DNA of 64,000 nucleotides from Microbacterium sp. MYb66. GTDB taxonomy: Bacteria > Actinomycetota > Actinomycetes > Actinomycetales > Microbacteriaceae. The notes beneath the pieces are model-generated. The model ran no database searches and was not told the origin of the DNA. It was given only the letters and a program-made list of their open reading frames with translations. The position numbers were made by a program, and so were the translations under genes. This document shows, one piece after another, positions 17,463 to 25,405 of the stretch. The stretch spans positions 372,001-436,000 of the forward strand of contig NZ_PCOV01000003.1 of assembly GCF_002979435.1 (NCBI RefSeq). The letters are read 5' to 3'. Numbering within the stretch: the stretch's first letter is position 1; every line of letters begins with the position of its first letter.

Positions 17463-19216
17463 CGGATGCCACGCCCGTCCTGCAGGTGCAGGACCTCACC
17501 GTCTCCTACGGCGACGCGATGCCGGTCAAGGGCATCTCGTTCTCGGTGCGCCCCGGCGAGCGGATCGGTCTGGTCGGCGAGTCCGGCTCGGGCAAGTCGC
17601 TCACGGCGCTGTCGATCATGCGCCTCAACGACGGCGCGAAGCTCGGCGGCAGCATCCGCCTGCGCGATCGGGAGCTGCTCACGCTCAGCAAGCGCGAGAT
17701 GACCCGCGTGCGCGGCGGGGAGATCGCGATGGTCTACCAGGACCCGATGTCGTCGCTCAACCCCGTGCGCACCATCGGGCACCAGCTCGTCGAGGCGATC
17801 CGCCTGCACGACCGGGTCTCGAAGGAGGCGGCCCGCGCCAGAACCGTCGAGCTGCTGACCGAGGTCGGCGTGCCGCTTCCCGAGGAGCGCCTGGCCCAGT
17901 ATCCGCACGAGTTCTCGGGCGGCATGCGCCAGCGCGTCATGATCGCGATGGCCATGTCGTCACGGCCGGCGGTGCTGATCGCCGACGAGCCGACCACCGC
18001 TCTCGACGTCACGACGCAGTCGCGCATCATCGATCTGCTCGACCGTCTGGCCGATGAGCACGGCACCGCGGTCGTGCTCATCACGCATGACCTCGGCGTC
18101 GCGGCCGGCTTCTGCGAGCGCATCCACGTGATGCGGCACGGCCGGGTGATCGAGGAGGCTCCGGTCGACAGGCTCTACGCCGAGCCGGAGCATCCGTACA
18201 CGAAGGCGCTGCTCGGCGCCGTGGTCGACCTCACGATCGATGTGCACGAGCCGATCCGCACCGCGGCCGAGGTTCTCGAACGCGGCACCGAGCCGGTCGT
18301 CGAGGCGGGCTCGATCAGCGCCGTCGACCGCGCCCGGGAATCGGGAGACGTGCTGGTCGACGTGCAGGGCGTGTCGAAGGTGTTCACGCTCGGCTCCGGC
18401 CGACGGGTGACCGCGGTCGACGACGTGTCGTTCCAGATCCACCGCGGCGAGACCGTGGGGCTCGTGGGAGAGTCGGGCTCGGGCAAGTCGACCGTGTCGA
18501 AGGCCGTGCTCGCGCTCGGCGGGATCGATGCCGGAGCCGTGGTGTTCGACGGGCATCGCCCGCACGAGATGCGCGGGGAGGAGCTGCGGCACCTGCGGCG
18601 GCGGATGCAGATGGTGTTCCAGGATCCGTTCTCCGCACTGAACCGTCGCCAGACCGTCACGCAGATCATCGAGGCGCCGCTGCTCGCGCACGGCATCGGC
18701 AACCGGGCGACCCGTGCCGAGAAGGTGCGCGAGGCCATGCACCGCGTGCGGCTGGACGAGGAGTTCGCCCACCGGCTGCCGCGCTCGATGTCGGGCGGCC
18801 AGTGCCAGCGCGTGTCGATCGCACGGTCGCTGGTGCTCGAGCCCGAGTTCCTCGTGCTCGACGAGTCGGTGTCGGCGCTCGACGTGTCGATCCAGGCGCA
18901 GGTGCTCAACCTGCTGCGCGAGCTGCAGGCAGAGCTCGGGCTCACGTACCTCTTCATCAGTCACGACCTCGCCGTCATCCGGTACATGTCGTCGACGGTG
19001 GCCGTGATGCAGCAGGGACGGATCGTGGAGATCGGCGCCCGCGACGCCCTGTTCGCGAACCCCCAGCACGAATACACCCGAGGGCTCATGGCCGCGATCC
19101 CGGTGGCCGACCCGGTGCTGGAGCGTCGCCGACGGGCGGAGGCCGCCGCGCTCTGGCAGGCTCAGGGAGTGGGCACGGGTGTGATTCCGGCCGGCGTGGG
19201 AGGGAAGACACGATGA
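17459..19216 (+). CDS. fused Opp/Dpp-type ATP-binding protein (DppD-DppF in one chain)
   Basis: A 585-residue cytoplasmic protein with two complete ABC ATPase domains joined head to tail. Domain 1 (about residues 5-265) has Walker A GESGSGKS, signature FSGGMRQRV and Walker B VLIADEPTTALD. Domain 2 (about 300-560) has GESGSGKST, signature MSGGQCQRV and a Walker B of FLVLDESVSALD, with Ser where Pro is usual. Fusion of the two ATPases is common in actinobacterial and alphaproteobacterial Opp systems. It energises the permeases encoded just upstream. Confidence 0.93.
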   Translation: MTDATPVLQVQDLTVSYGDAMPVKGISFSVRPGERIGLVGESGSGKSLTALSIMRLNDGAKLGGSIRLRDRELLTLSKREMTRVRGGEIAMVYQDPMSSLNPVRTIGHQLVEAIRLHDRVSKEAARARTVELLTEVGVPLPEERLAQYPHEFSGGMRQRVMIAMAMSSRPAVLIADEPTTALDVTTQSRIIDLLDRLADEHGTAVVLITHDLGVAAGFCERIHVMRHGRVIEEAPVDRLYAEPEHPYTKALLGAVVDLTIDVHEPIRTAAEVLERGTEPVVEAGSISAVDRARESGDVLVDVQGVSKVFTLGSGRRVTAVDDVSFQIHRGETVGLVGESGSGKSTVSKAVLALGGIDAGAVVFDGHRPHEMRGEELRHLRRRMQMVFQDPFSALNRRQTVTQIIEAPLLAHGIGNRATRAEKVREAMHRVRLDEEFAHRLPRSMSGGQCQRVSIARSLVLEPEFLVLDESVSALDVSIQAQVLNLLRELQAELGLTYLFISHDLAVIRYMSSTVAVMQQGRIVEIGARDALFANPQHEYTRGLMAAIPVADPVLERRRRAEAAALWQAQGVGTGVIPAGVGGKTR

Positions 19217-20598
19217 CGAAGACCGCCACCGCGATCGGCGATCGCATCCGCATCCCCCGCACCCGGGCGCGCATCGGCGTCGCCCGGCGCGACATCACCC
19301 CGCCCGCCGGCATCCGCGCCAAGAACTGGGGACCCGCCGACTGGGAGCGCTCCGAGGGCGCGCACCGACCGTTCGAGCTCACCGCACTCGCCGTGATCGC
19401 GGCCGACGATCGCCCGCGCGTGCTGCTCGCGGTCGACGGCACCTGGTGGCGTCGCGTCGCCGACGAGCAAGGGGTGCGCGGAGCGATCCTCTCCGGCCTC
19501 GGGCTCGACCCCGACCAGCTGATGCTCTCGCTCTCGCACACTCACGCCGGTGCCGTGCTCTGCGCGGCCGACGCGCACCTCCCGGGCGGAGAGCTGATCC
19601 CCGGATACCTCGAGGCGCTCGCCGCAGCGGGCATCTCGGCAGGGCGGGAGGCCCTCGACCGCGCCGTTCCCGGACTCATCGAGTGGACGAGCGGCCGCTG
19701 CACGCTGGCGGCCGATCGCGAGCTCGACGTCGACGGTCGTGCGCTGGTGGGCTACAACCCCGCGGGCGAGGCCGACGACACCGTCACGATCGGCCGGCTC
19801 AGCGTCGACGGAGCGGTGCGCGCGACGCTCGTCAACTACGCGTGCCACCCGACGACGCTCGCCTGGCAGAACCGCGAGGTGTCGCCGGACTACGTCGGTG
19901 CGATGCGCGAGATCGTCGAGGCCGCCACGGATGCGCCGTGCCTGTTCGTGCAGGGGGCGTCGGGCGAGCTGGCCCCGCGGGAGCAGTACACCGGCGAGGT
20001 CGCGGTCGCCGACCGTCACGGACGCTCGCTCGGTCACGCGGTGCTCGCCGCCCTCGACTCGCTGCCCGCTCCGGGCGAGGAGCTGACCCTCGAGGGCGTC
20101 GTGGAGTCGGGCGCTCCGCTGGCGATCTGGGCCGGGCGCCCCGTCTCGGGCGGGGAGGGGGCGGCGGCATCGCAGACCGCGGTGGAGCTGCCGCTGCGCG
20201 ACCTCCCGACGCTCGACGAGCTCGCCGAGGAGTGGAAGGACATCGACCCGCGCTCGCGCGAGGAACGCCTCGGTCGCGCGCGCAATCTGCGCGACGGGTA
20301 CATCGACGGGCCGACGGTGCAGCATCCGGTCTGGGCCTGGCGGCTCGGGGATGCCGTGATCGTCGGGCATCCGGGCGAGGCGTACTCGCGTCTGCAGACC
20401 ACGCTGCGGGCCCGCTTCCCGGAGACGCCGATCGTCGTGATGAACCTCACGAACGGTCCCGGCTTCGTGTACCTGCCCACCCGCGACGCGTACGACCGCG
20501 GGGCGTACCAGGCCTGGCAGACGCCGCTGGCTCCCGGCGCGCTCGACCTGCTCGAGGAGCACATCGTCGAGGTCGTCGGGGACCTTCTCCGGGGCTGA
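19213..20598 (+). CDS. neutral/alkaline ceramidase-like hydrolase
   Basis: A 461-residue protein related to the N-terminal domain of neutral/alkaline non-lysosomal ceramidases. Seen in order: RIGVARRDITPPAGI (about residue 18), the Zn-type motif LSLSHTHAGAV (about 98), NYACHPTTLAW (about 210) and LFVQGASGELAPRE (about 245). No signal peptide is visible, so it should act in the cytoplasm, unlike secreted ceramidases. It starts in an ATGA overlap with the fused ATPase and is therefore the last gene of the Opp operon. Bacterial members in sugar operons are poorly characterised. Amide or ester hydrolysis of the imported compound is a guess. Confidence 0.72.
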   Translation: MTKTATAIGDRIRIPRTRARIGVARRDITPPAGIRAKNWGPADWERSEGAHRPFELTALAVIAADDRPRVLLAVDGTWWRRVADEQGVRGAILSGLGLDPDQLMLSLSHTHAGAVLCAADAHLPGGELIPGYLEALAAAGISAGREALDRAVPGLIEWTSGRCTLAADRELDVDGRALVGYNPAGEADDTVTIGRLSVDGAVRATLVNYACHPTTLAWQNREVSPDYVGAMREIVEAATDAPCLFVQGASGELAPREQYTGEVAVADRHGRSLGHAVLAALDSLPAPGEELTLEGVVESGAPLAIWAGRPVSGGEGAAASQTAVELPLRDLPTLDELAEEWKDIDPRSREERLGRARNLRDGYIDGPTVQHPVWAWRLGDAVIVGHPGEAYSRLQTTLRARFPETPIVVMNLTNGPGFVYLPTRDAYDRGAYQAWQTPLAPGALDLLEEHIVEVVGDLLRG

Positions 20599-20606
20599 CC
20601 GCGCGT

Positions 20607-20623
20607 CCGGCTCTGCGAGCCGG
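20607..20623. terminator. short hairpin between convergent genes
   Basis: CCGGCT (20607-20612) and AGCCGG (20618-20623) form a 6-bp stem with a CTGCG loop in the 30-bp gap between the convergent ceramidase-like and ATPase genes. It is small and lacks a T-run. Confidence 0.5.
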
Positions 20624-20628
20624 CCGGT

Positions 20629-21363
20629 CTAGTGCAGAACCTTGGACAGGAAGGCGCGCGTCCGGTCTTCGGCTGGATGATCGAACAGCTGACCGGGAGG
20701 GGCGGATTCGACGATCTTGCCCTGCTCGAAGAAGATCACCTCATCCGCGACCTCTCGCGCGAAGCCCATCTCATGGGTGACGACCACCATCGTCATTCCG
20801 GTCACCACGAGTTGCTTCATGACATCGAGCACCTCGCGCACCATCTCCGGGTCCAGAGCGCTCGTCGGCTCGTCGAACAGCATCACGTGCGGCTGCATCG
20901 CCAGCGCGCGGGCGATCGCCACGCGCTGTTGCTGTCCACCGGAGAGGCTGGAGGGGTAGGCGTCGACCTTCTCGGCGAGACCGACCTGATCGAGCAATGC
21001 TCGTGTCCGGTCGCGGGCCTCGGCCTTGGAGACCCCCGCGACCATCATGGGGGCGATCGTGATGTTCTCGGCGACCGTGAGGTGCGGGAAGAGGTTGAAG
21101 CGCTGGAACACCATTCCCATCCGCTGACGGACCCGGTCGACGTTCGCGCCCTTCGCGAGGATGTCCTCGCCTTCGATCGTGAGGGAACCGGACGTCGGCT
21201 CCTCCAGCAGATTGAGGCAGCGAAGGACGGTGCTCTTCCCGGAGCCTGAAGGACCGATGATGCACTTGACCGTCGATTTCTCGACATCGAGGTCGACCCC
21301 GCGGATGACTTCGTTCTCCCCGAAGGACTTTCGCAGGTCGCGGACCTGGATCATGGTGGTCAT
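20629..21363 (-). CDS. polar amino acid ABC transporter ATP-binding protein
   Basis: A 244-residue ATPase of the GlnQ/HisP type. It has Walker [10 protein letters not shown] (about residue 38), Q-loop [14 protein letters not shown], signature [15 protein letters not shown], Walker [15 protein letters not shown] and the H-loop in [10 protein letters not shown]. It is the last gene of the six-gene minus-strand amino acid cluster, overlapping the permease gene by 4 bases. The MTTMIQ start at 21363 is preferred; a second ATG three codons on is possible. Confidence 0.95.
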   Translation of the reverse strand: MTTMIQVRDLRKSFGENEVIRGVDLDVEKSTVKCIIGPSGSGKSTVLRCLNLLEEPTSGSLTIEGEDILAKGANVDRVRQRMGMVFQRFNLFPHLTVAENITIAPMMVAGVSKAEARDRTRALLDQVGLAEKVDAYPSSLSGGQQQRVAIARALAMQPHVMLFDEPTSALDPEMVREVLDVMKQLVVTGMTMVVVTHEMGFAREVADEVIFFEQGKIVESAPPGQLFDHPAEDRTRAFLSKVLH

Positions 21364-22019
21364 CGGCTGGCCCCGAACTTCTTCTCGACGACTCGAGAGA
21401 GTCGATACAGCGTGTAGGTGAGGATGAAATAGATGAGGGCGACGAGGGTCAGGATCTCGAACGCGCGATAGTTCACCGCGTAGATGCTCTGTCCGCGCTG
21501 CGTGAGTTCCGCCACCCCGATGACGGCCAGCAGAGACGTGTCCTTCACGCCCATGATGAACTGATTCATCATGGGCGGGATCATGCTGCGAGTCGCCTGC
21601 GGGATGATGATCTTCCTCATCGTCTGGAACTGCGTCATCCCCAGCGATCGGCCTGCTTCGGTCTGGCCCTTGTCGACCGATTCGATGCCGGCCCGGAAGA
21701 CCTCCGACACGTAGGCGCCGATGTGGAAGCTGATCGCGATGATCCCCGCGACGATCGGCGAGAGCTTCACATTCATCACCGCGGGGATGCCGAAGTAGAT
21801 GAAGAGAATCTGCACGAGGAGCGGTGTGCCTCGGATGAGGTTCACGTAGAACCGGGCAGGGCCGTAGAGCCAGACGCGCTTGGAGAGCGTCATGAGTCCG
21901 CTGATGAGACCGATGACCGTGGCAAGTGCGAGGGAGACGACCGCCAGGTAGATCGTGAGCCCCAAGCCCTGCATCAGCAGCGGGAGCGCATCGATCATGA
22001 CTTGCAAGAACTCGGGCAT
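21360..22019 (-). CDS. polar amino acid ABC transporter permease
   Basis: A 219-residue HisM/GlnP-type permease with about five membrane helices. Family motifs include [20 protein letters not shown] (about residue 60), [20 protein letters not shown] and [20 protein letters not shown], the ATPase-contact loop. A single permease gene is present, so a homodimer is expected. The gap between the SBP gene and this one holds a long hairpin. Confidence 0.95.
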   Translation of the reverse strand: MPEFLQVMIDALPLLMQGLGLTIYLAVVSLALATVIGLISGLMTLSKRVWLYGPARFYVNLIRGTPLLVQILFIYFGIPAVMNVKLSPIVAGIIAISFHIGAYVSEVFRAGIESVDKGQTEAGRSLGMTQFQTMRKIIIPQATRSMIPPMMNQFIMGVKDTSLLAVIGVAELTQRGQSIYAVNYRAFEILTLVALIYFILTYTLYRLSRVVEKKFGASR

Positions 22020-22042
22020 GATTCCTCTTCATTGAGCGTTCA

Positions 22043-22089
22043 GCGGATGCGGTGCGGTGGGACGAGCGAGGCCACGGCACCGCATCCGC
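22043..22089 (-). terminator. intercistronic hairpin between amino acid SBP and permease
   Basis: GCGGATGCGGTGC (22043-22055) and GCACCGCATCCGC (22077-22089) are a perfect 13-bp inverted repeat with extra internal pairing (GTGG/CCAC). Like the hairpin at 2391, it follows an SBP gene inside an operon and probably lowers permease expression relative to the SBP. Confidence 0.75.
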
Positions 22090-22098
22090 CTCGGAGAA

Positions 22099-22884
22099 CT
22101 AGCTTTCGGGCAGGTACTTCGCGCGAAGCTCGTCGTAGGTGCCGTCGTCCTTGATCTTCTTCAGCCCGGCGTTCAAGCGCTCCACGAGTGCGTCGTTCCC
22201 CTTCGGGATGGCGATGGCGGTGGGCGCGGATTCGATGGGGTCCCCGAGCATCTCGATGCTGGGGCTCTCGCCGTCGGTGGCGATGCGGTACTGGATCGCC
22301 GAGGTGTCGATCACCAGCGCATCGGCCTGACCGGAGGTCACCGCGAGATAGAGCGCATCGCTCGAGGCGAGGGTCTGGACCGTCGCACCGTATTCGTCGG
22401 CGACCTTCTGAGCGGCGACGTTGCCGCTGGTGCCCTGGGTCGACACGATCGTCTTGCCGGCGAGATCCTCGAGCGACTGGATGTCGCTGCCGGCCTTGAC
22501 CGCGATGGCCTGACCGTCGTTGTAGTACGGATCGCTGAAGTCGACGACGGCCTTGCGTTCCTCGTTGACGGAGATGTCCGAGACGGCGAGGTCGATCTGG
22601 CCGGACTGCAAGGCAGGGATCAGGCCGTCGAACCCCATCACGACCCACTCGCCTTCGAGGCCCTCTGCGTCGAGGATGGCGTTCACGAGCTCGATGTCGA
22701 ATCCGGTGAGCTCGCCGTCTTCGACGTACTCGAACGGCGGGAAGTTGTTGATGACGCCCATCTTCAGGGGCTGTGCGATGTCGCCCTCCCCGCCGCCCTC
22801 GGCGTCGGTCGCACCGCAGGCGGAGAGAGCGAGGATCACGGTGGCTGCGGCGACGGTGCCCAGCACTGACTTCATCTTGAACAT
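22099..22884 (-). CDS. amino acid ABC transporter substrate-binding lipoprotein
   Basis: A 261-residue family-3 solute-binding protein. The lipobox is ALSA-C with Cys at residue 23. The ligand-binding core begins LKMGVINNFPPFEYVEDGELTG, with GFDIELVNAI at about residue 62 and ISVNEERKAVVDFSDPYYND at about 105, all characteristic of polar amino acid binders. AAAGGAAC precedes the ATG. It is co-transcribed with the RidA gene 15 bp upstream. Ligand: a polar amino acid or amino-acid-like compound, as the associated enzymes suggest. Confidence 0.94.
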   Translation of the reverse strand: MFKMKSVLGTVAAATVILALSACGATDAEGGGEGDIAQPLKMGVINNFPPFEYVEDGELTGFDIELVNAILDAEGLEGEWVVMGFDGLIPALQSGQIDLAVSDISVNEERKAVVDFSDPYYNDGQAIAVKAGSDIQSLEDLAGKTIVSTQGTSGNVAAQKVADEYGATVQTLASSDALYLAVTSGQADALVIDTSAIQYRIATDGESPSIEMLGDPIESAPTAIAIPKGNDALVERLNAGLKKIKDDGTYDELRAKYLPES

Positions 22885-22899
22885 GATGGTTGTTCCTTT

Positions 22900-23298
22900 C
22901 TAGAGCTGCTTCACGACGGCGAACGCGTCGATTTCGACGAGGAAGGTTCCGGGCAGACCCACGACGAGCGTCGTGCGGGGCGGCTTCACCGCGCCGACGA
23001 AGTCGCTGTAGACGCGGTTCATCTCAGGGAGGGCGGCGGGGTCTGTGACGTAGACCCGCATCATGAGGACGTCTTCGAGGGACGCCCCGCCGGCCTCGAG
23101 GATCGCGGTGACGTTGGCGAGAGTCTGCTGCATCTGTGCGGCGAACCCGCCGTGCACGAGTTCGCCCGTGTGCGGGTCCTGACCGACCTGGCCGGAGGTG
23201 TGCAGGAACGGGCCGATTCGGACGGCCTGGCTGAGCGCGAACTGCGCACCGATGGCAGGAGCATGGGGGGTGGTGATGATCCGGCGTTCCATGGTCAT
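22900..23298 (-). CDS. RidA family reactive imine deaminase
   Basis: A 132-residue protein with the YjgF/RidA fold. Visible are HTSGQVGQDPHTGELV (about residues 33-48), QMQQTLANVTAILEAGGASLEDVL and, near the end, VGLPGTFLVEIDAFAVV, where the fold places its Glu. The Arg in VKPPRTTLVV is the residue that binds the carboxylate in active RidA proteins. RidA hydrolyses reactive imines/enamines made by amino-acid-degrading enzymes. It overlaps the FMN oxidase gene by 4 bases, so it probably clears an imine produced there. Start ATG 23298 (MTMERR) gives that overlap; ATG 23292 is also possible. Confidence 0.9.
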   Translation of the reverse strand: MTMERRIITTPHAPAIGAQFALSQAVRIGPFLHTSGQVGQDPHTGELVHGGFAAQMQQTLANVTAILEAGGASLEDVLMMRVYVTDPAALPEMNRVYSDFVGAVKPPRTTLVVGLPGTFLVEIDAFAVVKQL

Positions 23299-24344
23299 GC
23301 CTCGTTTCCGACGATGAGGGCGGGGGTGATGTCCGAGAGGGTGGCGATCCCGCACATCGCCATCGCCGAGGCGAACTCCTCGCGCATGATCCGGATGACG
23401 TCGGCGACTCCCGCGGCCCCGGCTGCGGCGAGCCCCCACACGTAGGGGCGCCCGATGAGCACGGCGTCCGCACCGAAGGCCAGGGCCTTCAGGACATCGG
23501 TCCCCCGACGGATGCCGCCGTCCAGCAGCACGGGCACCCTCCCGGCGACCGCGTCGGAGACCGCTCGGACGCATTCCATCGGATGCGCGACCGTGTCGAT
23601 GTTGCGGCCTCCGTGATTGGAGACGATCACGCCGCCCATACCGGCATCGACGGCGCGCACGGCGTCGTCCGGGTGAAGGATCCCCTTGCCGATGACGGGC
23701 AGGTCGGTCAGCGACACCAGCCACTCGACGTCATCCCACGTGACGGACGGATCGAGGTAGCCGCCCGTGAGCAGGGGGACGCCACCCGACTCGAGGTTCG
23801 CGCGACCGATGCCCGAGGGGAGCCCCATCATCCCCGCATCCTGTCGATAGCGGATCCCGGGCACCGGGTTGTCGAGGGTGACGACGATGCCGCGGGCGCC
23901 GACGTCTTCCGCGAGGCGGACCAGTTCCCTCGTCAGCTGTCGATCGCGCTGGATGTAGAGGTGCTGCAGGAACGGGCCGGCAGCCGGTGCGAGTTCGCGC
24001 GTCGCGACACTCGTCTCCATGCTGATGATCGTGACGGCATCGGCGGCTTTCGCGCCCTCCACGGTGCCGCGCTCGCCGGCGTCTGCGAACAGGCGCTGAA
24101 GGGCGGCCGGCGCCAACAGGATCGGAAACGGCATGTCGATGCCGAACAACCGCTGCGACGTGTCGAGGTTCCCCACATCCACGCCGACGCGCGGGAGGAG
24201 CCGGATGCCCGCGAAGTAGTCGGAGTTGCGTCGGACGGTGATCTCGTCGACCGCTCCGCCGTTCAGGTAGGCCCACGCCGCCGGCTCCATGTTCGCCCGG
24301 GCCTGAGCGCGGTACGCGTCCAACGGGTGGATGAGGTCAGACAT
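23295..24344 (-). CDS. FMN-dependent alpha-hydroxy-acid oxidase/dehydrogenase family
   Basis: A 349-residue glycolate oxidase/lactate dehydrogenase-type TIM barrel. The usual active-site positions are all present: Tyr in AWAYLNGGA, Tyr in QHLYIQRDR, Asp in VVTLDNPVPG, Lys in VIGKGIL, and the catalytic His and Arg in VSNHGGRNID. The FMN phosphate site is LLDGGIRRGTDVLKALAFGA. Family members oxidise L-2-hydroxyacids, and at least one branch (MftD of mycofactocin synthesis) oxidatively deaminates an amine. Coupling to RidA and an amino acid importer makes an amino acid or hydroxy-amino-acid substrate plausible here. Confidence 0.9.
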   Translation of the reverse strand: MSDLIHPLDAYRAQARANMEPAAWAYLNGGAVDEITVRRNSDYFAGIRLLPRVGVDVGNLDTSQRLFGIDMPFPILLAPAALQRLFADAGERGTVEGAKAADAVTIISMETSVATRELAPAAGPFLQHLYIQRDRQLTRELVRLAEDVGARGIVVTLDNPVPGIRYRQDAGMMGLPSGIGRANLESGGVPLLTGGYLDPSVTWDDVEWLVSLTDLPVIGKGILHPDDAVRAVDAGMGGVIVSNHGGRNIDTVAHPMECVRAVSDAVAGRVPVLLDGGIRRGTDVLKALAFGADAVLIGRPYVWGLAAAGAAGVADVIRIMREEFASAMAMCGIATLSDITPALIVGNEA

Positions 24345-25293
24345 CCGAGCGCCTCCGGTCGGTGAGATCGATACCGGCGCCGCGAAGCGCGGTGGCGATC
24401 GCTTCCAGTGCGTCGTAGTCCGTGATCGGCAGCTTCGGCTCGCGGGGATAGCCGCCGGACTGCCCCTGGAGGTTCATGACCGCCTTGAGCGCGGCCTGCA
24501 TCCCGCCGTGGCGCCAGTTGTATCCATCGCCCCCCTGGCGGATGGCCTTCATCAGCTGCTCGAACTGGTCGGCGATCTGCGCGGCCTCGTCGATCTCCCC
24601 GCGCCAGGCGTGCTCGAAGAACATCGGCATCTTCGCGCCCAGCGGCATCCCGGACCCGAAGTGGCCGTCGCCCCCTTGGCGGGCGTGGATCAGTCCGAGC
24701 CCGACGCGGGAGAGCATGTGACCGAAGACGACCAGCTGGTCGCCCACCGCGCGGATCGTCTCGTAGAACTCGCGATCGTCAGGAGAGCTCTGCTTGATGG
24801 CGACGACGTTCTCGATCAGCGCGAGCTTCCCGATCAGCGGGATGGACAGGTTGCTGTTGCTCTCCTGGGGGAAGTTGTAGAGCCAGGTCGGGAGCCCCGT
24901 CTCGCCGAAGGCGGTCCGGTAGTACCACTCGAGCTCCGGATCCGTCAGCCGTGCGCCGGGAGGGGGAGTGAGCAGGACCGAGTCCGCCCCGACCACGTCG
25001 GCGTGACGGATCAAGGCGACGGAGGTGGCGAGATCGGGGGCTGTCGCACTGACGAGAACCGGGATCCGGCCGTCGGCCTCGGCGATCACGACTTCGGCGA
25101 CCTGGCGACGTTCGTCGACGGTCTGAGCGGTCCATTCGCCCGTGCTGCCGTTCACGAGGAGTCCGTGCGCACCCTGCTCGATGAAGAGCTTCGTGGTGTC
25201 CTGCAACGCGGCGGTGTCGAGACTGCCCTCTCTCGTGAAGGGAGTGGGGAGTGCGGCGAAGTACCCTCGCCACTGGACATCGTCCCGGTTCAT
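24337..25293 (-). CDS. DapA/N-acetylneuraminate lyase family aldolase
   Basis: A 318-residue TIM-barrel lyase. The substrate loop GSTGEW (about residue 50), the catalytic Tyr in WLYNFPQE (about 138) and the Schiff-base Lys in VVAIKQSSPD (about 168) are all intact. It is the first gene of the LysR-controlled cluster and overlaps the FMN oxidase gene by 8 bases. In this setting it would act on a 2-oxoacid, by aldol cleavage, dehydration or deamination as in hydroxyproline catabolism. The true substrate is not evident. It is not the housekeeping DapA judging by context. Confidence 0.85.
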   Translation of the reverse strand: MNRDDVQWRGYFAALPTPFTREGSLDTAALQDTTKLFIEQGAHGLLVNGSTGEWTAQTVDERRQVAEVVIAEADGRIPVLVSATAPDLATSVALIRHADVVGADSVLLTPPPGARLTDPELEWYYRTAFGETGLPTWLYNFPQESNSNLSIPLIGKLALIENVVAIKQSSPDDREFYETIRAVGDQLVVFGHMLSRVGLGLIHARQGGDGHFGSGMPLGAKMPMFFEHAWRGEIDEAAQIADQFEQLMKAIRQGGDGYNWRHGGMQAALKAVMNLQGQSGGYPREPKLPITDYDALEAIATALRGAGIDLTDRRRSDV

Positions 25294-25343
25294 AACTGCC
25301 TCCTCGCAGGTGCCACGAAAGCTTCGTGAGACTCACGGTATTG

Positions 25344-25362
25344 CAGTTTGATATTCGAACTG
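25344..25362 (-). promoter_or_regulatory. LysR-type dyad upstream of the amino acid cluster
   Basis: CAGTT and AACTG arms (25344-25348, 25358-25362) with partial inner symmetry around TGATATTCG, 51-69 bp before the first gene of the cluster. The size and T-N11-A appearance match LysR-type activator sites. Confidence 0.4.
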
Positions 25363-25377
25363 ATCTCAATTCCCGCG

Positions 25378-25405
25378 ACTTTGATACCTGTTCAGGTATC
25401 AAAGT
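25378..25405. promoter_or_regulatory. 28-bp palindrome overlapping the LysR gene stop
   Basis: ACTTTGATACCTG (25378-25390) and its exact reverse complement CAGGTATCAAAGT (25393-25405) are separated by TT. The right arm includes the LysR stop codon. No T-run follows on either side, so an operator for the cluster 85 bp downstream is favoured. A terminator for the LysR gene is the alternative. Confidence 0.6.

Noticed and set aside
14119..19216. Dipeptide permease called dppABCDF by name
   Set aside because: Family match is firm, but the ligand is unknown and the shared operator points to sugar acids; a peptide-specific name would overstate the evidence.
20607..20623. Convergent gap as an attachment site
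   Set aside because: The only structure is a short GC hairpin, best explained as a terminator; no repeat partner was found.
24337..25293. Housekeeping dapA of lysine synthesis
   Set aside because: Active-site residues fit the family, but the operon with FMN oxidase, RidA and an amino acid importer under LysR indicates a catabolic role.
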